Assembly: GCF_030818895.1 (NCBI RefSeq)
Contig: NZ_JAUTBA010000001.1
Location: 1,984,001 to 2,048,000 of the forward strand
DNA: 64,000 bases
Source of the DNA: Sphingobacterium zeae
Lineage (GTDB): Bacteria; Bacteroidota; Bacteroidia; Sphingobacteriales; Sphingobacteriaceae
Reading direction: 5' to 3'
In this document: piece by piece, positions 8,302 to 13,891 of the stretch
Numbering within the stretch: position 1 is the stretch's first letter
Layout of the letters: each line of letters opens with the position of its first letter
The notes under the pieces: model-generated
Database searches by the model: none
What the model saw: the letters and a program-made list of their open reading frames with translations, nothing else
What the model was told of the DNA's origin: nothing
Position numbers and translations under genes: made by a program

Positions 8302-9303
8302 TTAGTTTGATTTTTTATCGCGTCTTTGTTCGAGTTGTTGTTTAAACAGAGCGCTCGTCAAACCGGTCATCTTTTTAATAAATCGGTTCATTTCGCTCGG
8401 GCCACTAAATCCGACTTCATGAGCAGTAGTGCCCAGCTTATCGTGCTCCACAATAAGCTGCTCAATATAATCGAGAAGCAGCAGGTTGCGGTAGTCCTTC
8501 ATACGGATACCGTAAAATTTGTGGAATTCGCGGCTGAGCTGTTGCGCGTCTGTCAGAAACACTGCAGCTACTTCTTTGATCAGCGCTTGAGCACCGCGCT
8601 GCAGGATCATGATATCCAGTAGCTGTCGGCAACGCACTGCAAGGTGATTGTTTATGTCATTGTCAACCAGAAGCTTGAACCGGCTTAGATCGATCAGAAA
8701 AATCAGGTGTTTGAGCAGGATATGCTCGTTGTTGAGCGTATTGGGGTTGAGTATACTGAACAGGATACACAGGTATTTGACAGTAATGGGGCCCACACGA
8801 AAACCCACACTTTTGAGCGAAGTAGTTGACGCCTCTTTTTTTGCCTGAACCAAGTGTTTGAGAAATGAAAATTGTTGAATGGCCGGCGGCCTGAACATAC
8901 CGGCATCCACGACAAAGCCAACCAGTATATGATGGCCTATAGGTAAATGTAAACGATAATGGCCCGATGCAACGTATAAATAAGCGCCCTCAGAGGGACA
9001 AAGCTCAAAACGGAATGCCTGATCCAGCCTTTCCCCACAAATCTGCACCTCGTCCAATAGCGGATAGATGACATGAAGATCGTGCATGTAAACCTCAATC
9101 GTCAGATCGGTCGACTCGTTGATCCAGTACTCGTATGCGTAGAGATAAGCATATCGGCCGTCAAAAGTTTGTTCGCTGATCTGATTGTGTATGGATCGCC
9201 AATGCCTCTCCTTGGCATGGCGAATGGGGTAACTTAATGGATGTGGAGGATCATCAACGCGCTTATATTCTTTACTGAATACAATTTTGAAGGTTTTTTT
9301 CAT
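8302..9303 (-). CDS. AraC family transcriptional regulator
   Basis: A 333-residue protein with a C-terminal AraC/XylS DNA-binding domain at about residues 240-325. Recognisable parts are FLTDAQQLSREFHKFYGIRMKDYRNLLLL for the first helix-turn-helix and HEVGFSGPSEMNRFIKKMTGLTSALFKQQL for the second. The N-terminal 230 residues do not match a sensor domain I can name; they look like a mixed alpha/beta effector region. It is transcribed leftward and is followed after 12 bp by an unknown acidic protein. The intergenic region upstream holds a short inverted repeat (tgtac-agtat-gtaca at 9470-9484) that could be an operator. The inducing signal is unknown. Confidence 0.88.
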   Translation of the reverse strand: MKKTFKIVFSKEYKRVDDPPHPLSYPIRHAKERHWRSIHNQISEQTFDGRYAYLYAYEYWINESTDLTIEVYMHDLHVIYPLLDEVQICGERLDQAFRFELCPSEGAYLYVASGHYRLHLPIGHHILVGFVVDAGMFRPPAIQQFSFLKHLVQAKKEASTTSLKSVGFRVGPITVKYLCILFSILNPNTLNNEHILLKHLIFLIDLSRFKLLVDNDINNHLAVRCRQLLDIMILQRGAQALIKEVAAVFLTDAQQLSREFHKFYGIRMKDYRNLLLLDYIEQLIVEHDKLGTTAHEVGFSGPSEMNRFIKKMTGLTSALFKQQLEQRRDKKSN

Positions 9304-9469
9304 CTACTAACAACTAGTTATTATATGATTTTATGAAGATCTACTGTAAAGACCAAATAAAATGGTACATAACGGTATTTTTCATGCAAATGACCAAAGT
9401 GTAGGGTAGATGACATTTTCAGATTGCACCTGACAGATTTATGCTGTCGTTGTCTTGCAGTTGACCATT

Positions 9470-9484
9470 TGTACAGTATGTACA
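9470..9484. promoter_or_regulatory. Short inverted repeat, possible operator
   Basis: The sequence tgtac-agtat-gtaca has perfect 5-bp arms. It lies 170 bp upstream of the AraC-type gene and 7 bp left of the -33 element of the rightward promoter candidate, so it could serve either direction. No binding protein can be assigned. Confidence 0.35.
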
Positions 9485-9490
9485 TTTTTT

Positions 9491-9522
9491 TTTGAAATCA
9501 TTTTTCTTTGACGACATCTTTG
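9491..9522 (+). promoter_or_regulatory. Candidate Bacteroidota-type promoter
   Basis: A TTTG (9491-9494) is followed after 20 bp by CATCTTTG (9515-9522), one base off the Bacteroidota -7 consensus TAnnTTTG. It would start transcription near the 12-bp palindrome ATTGGATCCAAT (9528-9539), more than 400 bp ahead of the next start codon. Confidence 0.45.
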
Positions 9523-9527
9523 TTGCC

Positions 9528-9770
9528 ATTGGATCCAATAGAGAGTTTTAAAATTTCTGGCCGGGGAGGGTACAGCCCAAGGCCAGAAAATGGTTCAACA
9601 AACGATACGATGAAATGGAGTCAACATGTGATTAAATGTGAAGAGGTATAGATATGCAGCCCTATACCGAATGGGGAGTGTGCTTTTGCGAAAGAAATCA
9701 CTCCCTTAATTAACCCAATTGATGTCGGCTATGTGAAGGACATACGTAACCGAAAAAAACACGGTATTTT
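9528..9770 (+). ncRNA. Candidate structured RNA (series of hairpins)
   Basis: Downstream of the promoter candidate lie several stems. H1 pairs 9554-9562 with 9581-9589 (tttctggcc/ggccagaaa, 9 bp, with an inner ggg/ccc). H2 pairs 9645-9651 with 9662-9668 (ggtatag/ctatacc). H3 pairs 9674-9680 with 9699-9705 (gggagtg/cactccc) and encloses cttt-tgcg-aaag. Two weaker stems lie at 9730-9744 and 9749-9765. The stretch is non-coding and richer in GC than its flanks. I do not recognise tmRNA, SRP RNA, RNase P RNA or a known riboswitch core in it. It may be a free RNA or a long leader of the LytTR gene. Function unknown. Confidence 0.4.
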
Positions 9771-9932
9771 CAGCGGCAATCCTGTAATTTTCTGTTTGTC
9801 GTAATATCACCTTCCTGTTTTGAGTCTCAATTAATAATATTTTTGTTTATATTGAAATTAAATAAATATTTTAGGTAAATTTATTTTTCTAAACCTTTTT
9901 AAATTATAAAACCTTTGTTTTAATGAAATCGC

Positions 9933-10676
9933 ATGGATAAGTTAAATTATAGACTATTGATCGTTGATGATAATCCAGACTCGTTGGTGTATATTTTAAT
10001 GTCATTGAAGGAACTTCCTTTTATCAATGACGACATCAAAATTGTTCAAAAGCCCATAGAAGCCCTCAACTACCTAAAAGAAAATGAGGTCGATGTGTTG
10101 ATGCTAGGTATGGATCTTGGCGATAAGGAGATTGATGGGATCAAATTGGCCAGTTTGATTCCCAATCCTCCCGTCATGGTTGCCTGTTCAGCACATACAG
10201 ATTATGTATTTAAAGCAAATGAGGCTGGTTTTTACACCTATTTCAGTAAAAAGATCAGTTTTAATGTATTGAAGGCCAAAATGGAAGATGTGGTCGAAAA
10301 GGTGGATAAGAAATTGCAGGAACAAAGTAGAGAAGTGAAAAGTTTAACGATAAAAGATCTCAATAACGATACGATTCAAATAGACGTTGACCAGATTTTT
10401 TATGCGCAAGTAGACAACGATATAATCGATATTTATTTGGAAAAAGATAAGTATCAAGTTAAAGGAAGCCTAGGAGGGCTGCAGGCTAATCTTCCAGCAG
10501 CCATGTTTGCACGCCCTCGGATAAATACCTTGGTCAATCTTTCCAAAATTGACCTCTTGCGTTCAGGTGAACTTCATTTTGTCAAACCAAGAAATGGTTT
10601 CCCTATTGCGGTGACCCGATCTTATAAAGATAATTTTCGGCATCAATACGAAGTCTATAGACAGAATAATAAATAA
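9933..10676 (+). CDS. LytTR response regulator with degenerate receiver domain
   Basis: A 247-residue protein with an N-terminal CheY-like receiver (residues 6-125) and a C-terminal LytTR DNA-binding domain (about 138-240; DQIFYAQVDNDIIDIYLEKD, then RINTLVNLSKID). The acidic pair D12/D13 (LIVDDNPD) and the Lys at K106 are present. The usual phospho-acceptor Asp is replaced by Gly59 in VLMLGMDL, with an Asp two residues further on (D61). The Pro normally following the Lys (KP) is also missing (SKKIS). It therefore probably works without phosphorylation or through an unusual signal. No histidine kinase lies beside it. A small HTH gene follows after 49 bp on the same strand. The targets are not visible from sequence. 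Confidence 0.88.
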   Translation: MDKLNYRLLIVDDNPDSLVYILMSLKELPFINDDIKIVQKPIEALNYLKENEVDVLMLGMDLGDKEIDGIKLASLIPNPPVMVACSAHTDYVFKANEAGFYTYFSKKISFNVLKAKMEDVVEKVDKKLQEQSREVKSLTIKDLNNDTIQIDVDQIFYAQVDNDIIDIYLEKDKYQVKGSLGGLQANLPAAMFARPRINTLVNLSKIDLLRSGELHFVKPRNGFPIAVTRSYKDNFRHQYEVYRQNNK

Positions 10677-10725
10677 AAACCGGTAGGGCTGCGCCATTTC
10701 ATGGCATCAATCAATGCAATAATTT

Positions 10726-11013
10726 ATGTTACAATTGAATGAAATCGTACAATTGCTGCGAGAAATTAACGACAAGCTGTCCTGCAAAGCCTACCAAATC
10801 ATGCCAAATGAAGGAACGCAGATAGGCTGGAATGTGGACGAACTGATGACTCGTATGGCTGTGGTATCACGCCTCGGGATCTCCGAACGTACGTACAACC
10901 GCTGGGTAAAATCGGGAGTACTCAAACCCATTTGCCTGGGCAACAAGCATTATTACCGCGAACAGGACCTCCAGGATGCGATTAAGCGGAGCATAAATCG
11001 AGGTATGATCTAA
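10726..11013 (+). CDS. Small helix-turn-helix (excisionase-like) DNA-binding protein
   Basis: A 95-residue protein. Residues about 48-92 (VSRLGISERTYNRWVKSGVL, then GNKHYYREQDLQDAI) form a winged helix-turn-helix of the MerR/excisionase HTH_17 type. The first 40 residues form a helix that may mediate dimerisation (LNEIVQLLREINDKL). Such proteins are common in Bacteroidota, often near mobile or phage-derived genes. It follows the LytTR gene and is closed by a terminator hairpin. It precedes the DUF6266/lysis-like cluster by about 590 bp and might control it, which is only an inference from position. Confidence 0.82.
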   Translation: MLQLNEIVQLLREINDKLSCKAYQIMPNEGTQIGWNVDELMTRMAVVSRLGISERTYNRWVKSGVLKPICLGNKHYYREQDLQDAIKRSINRGMI

Positions 11014-11024
11014 CATTGTTTTTT

Positions 11025-11057
11025 AAGGCTGATCTTTGGGAAAAGATTGGCCTTTTT
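11025..11057 (+). terminator. Rho-independent terminator after the HTH gene
   Basis: A 13-position stem (aaggctgatcttt with aaagattggcctt, two mismatches) with a short loop is followed by TTTTTATTT. It lies 12 bp after the stop codon of the HTH gene. Confidence 0.75.
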
Positions 11058-11605
11058 ATTTCGAGTGCACGCAGTGAACCAAGCTAGTCGCTGCTTCCTC
11101 TTTGGGATTACGTTGGGATTAGACCGCCCCTCGGTTGCCTATTCTATGGTATTTCGCTGTTATCTGTTTGCTTACCCTATACCATTTCCTTGCTTATTCT
11201 TTGCCATTTGTTTGCTTATTCATTGGTCTTTCTTTGCTGTTTGGTTGCTGTTTCTTTGCCTATTGCTTGCCTATGAATAGCTTTTTTACGGCAACTTACA
11301 AGCCGTTACCTGGCCTTAATGCTAACTAATTAACCTACAAATGGTCTCAAATTAACCTCAAGCAGGTAAATAACGATCAATTCAAAAGCAGGCGAGTCTG
11401 TATGAAGATCGCTCGAAAAGCACAACGTTTTCCATCAAAATGCTGGATTTGATGTCGTCGGAAATGGCATTTTCAGTCAAGTGACGTCAGATGGCGCCAT
11501 AAAGCAAATTCCTTTCATACACCGCTTTACCTTAGTACCATGATATCAAAGTAGTGGCTGCCTGCAGCGCCACTTTAGGGTTTAACAATTTAAAAAAATA
11601 ATAAC
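11058..11605. other. 548-bp gene-free stretch before the DUF6266 gene
   Basis: The first half (to about 11280) is pyrimidine-rich on the plus strand with degenerate repeats, listed separately. The second half (11281-11605) has no plausible gene and should contain the promoter and leader of the DUF6266 gene. No clean TTG/TAnnTTTG pair was found in it. Confidence 0.55.
11102..11280. repeat. Degenerate TTTGCCTATTC-type repeat tract
   Basis: A 9-bp direct repeat (ttgggatta at 11102-11110 and 11113-11121) is followed by about five loose copies of a unit like tTTGCTTATTCttt (for example ttgcctattct, ttgcttattct, tttgcttattca, tttgcctattg). The plus strand is almost purely pyrimidine with G. The tract opens a 77-codon frame of hydrophobic residues, which I regard as a by-product of the composition. 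Confidence 0.55.
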
Positions 11606-12247
11606 ATGGCAAGATTTGTAAAAGGGATTCACGGATCCTATAGCGGAAAAGTTAGGAATGTCGTCGGAAGTTCATGGCGAGGAATAGATTATGTACGTTC
11701 GTTACCAAAAAAGAGTAGCAAGGCTTCGTCAGAAGCGCAGCTGGCACAGCGGATGAAGTTTGGGATGACGACCAGTTTTCTCAAGTCCATCAAAGATATC
11801 CTGATGCTTGGGTTTTCAGACAGCAAGCTAAGGAACAAAACAGGCTATAATGCGGCCTTTCAACAGCTGATCAATCATGCTTTTCGGGGCAACTACCCGG
11901 ATTTTACGATAGACTTCGCGGCAGTCAAAATTGCCAGTGGTAGTCTGGCAGCTTTGGTTGGTTTGGTCGTAGGTGAGGTGGCGCCTCGTGTGCTAAACCT
12001 GACCTGGGATCCGATCATCAATCGTTTTAATGCCTTTGACGACGATCAGGTGCTGGTCATCCTGTACGATGAAGAGGACAACCTTTTTTTTGCGTACGAA
12101 GGTGCGACAAGATCGGACGCAGCGATAGATATCGCGTTGCCGGATAGCTATACTGGAAAGAAAATAGTGGGCTGGTCTTTTAATATCCATCGGGATGGGC
12201 TAATAACCTCAACCAGCCAATACTTAGGGGAGTTTGTGTTGAACTAG
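11606..12247 (+). CDS. DUF6266 family protein
   Basis: A 213-residue protein of the DUF6266 family of Bacteroidota, recognised by the N-terminal pattern KGIHGSYSGKVRNVVGSSWR followed by IDYVRSLPKK and by a C-terminal beta-rich part (VLNLTWDPIINRF, VGWSFNIHRDG). The family function is unknown. No signal peptide or membrane segment is seen. The Gly-rich start recalls self-assembling or structural proteins, but this is weak. It is the first gene of a rightward group whose next three genes look like a lysis cassette. It is separated from them by a strong hairpin and 91 bp. Confidence 0.8.
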   Translation: MARFVKGIHGSYSGKVRNVVGSSWRGIDYVRSLPKKSSKASSEAQLAQRMKFGMTTSFLKSIKDILMLGFSDSKLRNKTGYNAAFQQLINHAFRGNYPDFTIDFAAVKIASGSLAALVGLVVGEVAPRVLNLTWDPIINRFNAFDDDQVLVILYDEEDNLFFAYEGATRSDAAIDIALPDSYTGKKIVGWSFNIHRDGLITSTSQYLGEFVLN

Positions 12248-12259
12248 CTGCATCTGCAT

Positions 12260-12294
12260 AAAGGGAGGCTGTTCGGTCAGGAGCGCCTCCCTTT
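12260..12294 (+). terminator. Strong stem-loop after DUF6266 gene
   Basis: A perfect 10-bp stem (12260-12269 with 12285-12294, aaagggaggc) with a 15-base loop lies 13 bp after the stop codon. No T-run follows, so it may be a partial terminator or an RNA-processing or stability element between the DUF6266 gene and the lysis-like genes. Confidence 0.5.
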
Positions 12295-12338
12295 CATCCT
12301 TAACCCCGTTTACTATCAACAAATTAAAAACAAAATAA

Positions 12339-12725
12339 ATGGAATCCATACAAAAACAACTGGTCTCGGATATCGAGGATATCTATTGGCCGCTAACAGG
12401 AAGACAGGTGCTTGGCATTGTACTGGTAGGTCTCCTCATATTTTTTATCTCAGCAGGGCTTTTGCTACAGGCGATCGATCCTACAGCCGGGGTATTGGAT
12501 CTTGGTATCCTCTCCGTGCTGCTCTTTGCCGTACTGGCTGGCGCGGCGGCTATTTATTGCTGCTGCTGGCTCCAGGAAATCCTGTGGCAGCCTTTTAAAT
12601 TCTTTCGGGAAAATTTCAGTTTTCACTTTAATCAATTGACATTATGGCAACAATGCATTATTTATTTTTCGGTATTCTTTCTGTCGCTATTCTCGTTCTT
12701 AGCCGTTTTGGCAATACTGCTGTAG
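12339..12725 (+). CDS. Small three-TM membrane protein, holin-like
   Basis: A 128-residue protein of unknown family with three predicted membrane segments, at about residues 24-46 (VLGIVLVGLLIFFISAGLLL), 53-80 (LGILSVLLFAVLAGAAAIYC plus a CCC cluster) and 106-128 (CIIYFSVFFLSLFSFLAVLA). The N-terminus is short and charged, and the protein ends within the last membrane segment. Size and topology fit class I holins, but there is no specific sequence match. The last 82 bp overlap, in another frame, the start of the CHAP hydrolase gene. That tight packing and the neighbours are the main support for a holin role. Confidence 0.7.
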   Translation: MESIQKQLVSDIEDIYWPLTGRQVLGIVLVGLLIFFISAGLLLQAIDPTAGVLDLGILSVLLFAVLAGAAAIYCCCWLQEILWQPFKFFRENFSFHFNQLTLWQQCIIYFSVFFLSLFSFLAVLAILL

Positions 12726-13258
12726 CTGACAAGAAGCGGTCAGGCAGTTATGCTGAGCTCCGAAGTACCAGTTCTGACCTGGAGCGGGACAATGACCCAT
12801 CAGTGAAACGATACTCCAGTTCGGGTATACGCGCGCGTATTGTGGATTTTGCTGTAAAGGATATTGGCGTGCGCGAGGCCACAGGCAACAACGATGGCAG
12901 CAGGGTAGAGGAATACCTCGCGTATGTCGGAATGGGAAAGGGGTATGCCTGGTGTGCGGCTTTTGCCTCCTGGTGTTACGGCAAAGCTGGATTAGCAGCT
13001 CCGCGGAATCCCTGGAGCCCGGCACTTTTTCCGGTGGCCCGGCGTTATACAGCCCAGCAGATCGGGCAGGGGAGTGTTCGCCAGGCAGATCTTTTCGCTA
13101 TCTATAGCTCCAGTCTCCAACGTATCAACCATGTGGGGATTGTGCGCAAAAAAAAGGACAATTGGATCGTGACTGTGGAAGGGAATGTAGGTAATCAGGT
13201 CCTTTCAAAGCGGCGTCCTGCATCCACTATTCATGCGTTTTCAAATTGGCTGGACTGA
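12644..13258 (+). CDS. CHAP-domain peptidoglycan hydrolase (TIGR02594-like), endolysin-like
   Basis: A 204-residue protein. Residues 1-26 form a signal peptide or signal anchor (HYLFFGILSVAILVLSRFG). A Ser/Arg-rich linker follows, then a CHAP amidase/endopeptidase domain at about 65-200. The catalytic Cys is in GYAWCAAFASWCYGKAG and the His in INHVGIV; a late polar residue is in VEGNVGNQ. Such domains cut peptide or amide bonds in peptidoglycan. The uncleaved-looking N-terminus would suit a signal-anchor-release endolysin. The start overlaps the membrane-protein gene by 82 bp; a second ATG at 12653 is possible. The stop is 11 bp before the lipoprotein start at 13270. It could instead be a housekeeping cell-wall enzyme. 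Confidence 0.85.
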   Translation: MATMHYLFFGILSVAILVLSRFGNTAVADKKRSGSYAELRSTSSDLERDNDPSVKRYSSSGIRARIVDFAVKDIGVREATGNNDGSRVEEYLAYVGMGKGYAWCAAFASWCYGKAGLAAPRNPWSPALFPVARRYTAQQIGQGSVRQADLFAIYSSSLQRINHVGIVRKKKDNWIVTVEGNVGNQVLSKRRPASTIHAFSNWLD

Positions 13259-13269
13259 AAGGTGGTGAT

Positions 13270-13716
13270 ATGTTGAGGTATATTTACACGCGATTATTTT
13301 TTTCTATAGTCTTCTTGTTATTTTGTTCCTGTAAACTTTATCAAAGCGAGCGGAAAGAAGCTCTGCGGGAAGAACAAACGCAGTCCAATTACAAGCAGCA
13401 ACTCGATATTTGGTACAGCGGACAGAGAGATAGCCAATCGCGGCATTGGCTTTTTTTGACGGATAGCAGTTTTCGCTTTCATCCCGATAGTGGTTTGATC
13501 GGTCAAAAGGGGCAGTTGGCCATGCTGGAATCTCAGGTAAAGATAAGTAATAAACAGGGGGCTTCTACAAACAGCAGCGCTAGCCGCGTAAAAACGCTGC
13601 AGCAACAAAGCACAGAAAAATGGAGCGCATGGGCATTCCCCAATCTATGGCTCATCGGATTGCTATTAGTGGCATTTGCACTGGCTTGGAAATTTCGAAA
13701 CTTTTTTAAAACATGA
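13270..13716 (+). CDS. Small lipoprotein with C-terminal membrane segment, u-spanin-like
   Basis: A 148-residue protein of unknown family. The start at 13270 is preferred over 13246 because AAAGGTGG lies 6 bp upstream and because the N-terminus then reads as a lipoprotein signal (MLRYIYTRLFFSIVFLLFCSC, lipidation at Cys21). A charged, Gln/Ser-rich middle part (about 22-118) is followed by one C-terminal membrane segment (LWLIGLLLVAFALAW) and basic residues KFRNFFKT. A lipid anchor at one end and an inner-membrane segment at the other is the known layout of phage unimolecular spanins (such as T1 gp11), which join outer and inner membranes at lysis. Sequence identity to any spanin was not established. 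It follows the CHAP gene by 11 bp. Confidence 0.72.
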   Translation: MLRYIYTRLFFSIVFLLFCSCKLYQSERKEALREEQTQSNYKQQLDIWYSGQRDSQSRHWLFLTDSSFRFHPDSGLIGQKGQLAMLESQVKISNKQGASTNSSASRVKTLQQQSTEKWSAWAFPNLWLIGLLLVAFALAWKFRNFFKT

Positions 13717-13804
13717 TGTTGCTTGCAATCATCGATGGGAAAACATAAATTCCGGGGATAGACAATTTATTTTTTAGGCCAATCAAGAGTTTTCGTCAGT
13801 AAAC

Positions 13805-13843
13805 AAGAAAGCCGCAAAGAATATACATCTTTACGGCTTTCTT
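13805..13843. terminator. Bidirectional terminator hairpin
   Basis: aagaaagccg (13805-13814) pairs with cggctttctt (13834-13843), and aaaga with tcttt inside it after one mismatch. Both sides carry T-rich tails (CTTTCTTT). It lies between the convergent lipoprotein and M16 protease genes and can serve both. Confidence 0.75.
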
Positions 13844-13891
13844 TAGTTCAGTGCTTTTAACGATAATGAAAGGTCAATAGCCAGCGTGCAT

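Larger units (their letters stand above)
9304..9932. other. 629-bp intergenic region between divergent AraC and LytTR regulators
   Basis: No convincing reading frame is present. The left part is the presumed control region of the leftward AraC gene. The middle holds a rightward promoter-like sequence (9491-9522), a 12-bp palindrome and a series of hairpins (9554-9765) described separately. The right part (9800-9930) is very AT-rich and should include the promoter of the LytTR gene; a TATTTTTG match to the -7 consensus lies at 9838-9845, but no -33 element is correctly spaced. Confidence 0.6.

Noticed and set aside
8326..8622. A 98-codon plus-strand frame opposite the AraC-type gene
   Set aside because: It is fully antisense to a well-supported gene with a recognised HTH domain and has no features of its own. 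Other antisense frames across the window were set aside for the same reason.
9528..9770. tmRNA, SRP RNA, RNase P RNA or a known riboswitch
   Set aside because: None of the conserved cores that I know for these RNAs is present, so the hairpins are reported only as an unnamed candidate.
11047..11280. A 77-codon hydrophobic reading frame after the HTH gene, and a 64-codon frame overlapping it
   Set aside because: The frames fall in a repeat-rich pyrimidine tract directly after a terminator. The hydrophobic residues follow from base composition, two frames are open at once, and there is no ribosome binding site.
11606..13716. A prophage remnant
   Set aside because: Only lysis-like functions are present, with no integrase, capsid, portal, terminase or tail genes and no attachment-site repeats seen, so I describe it as an orphan cassette.
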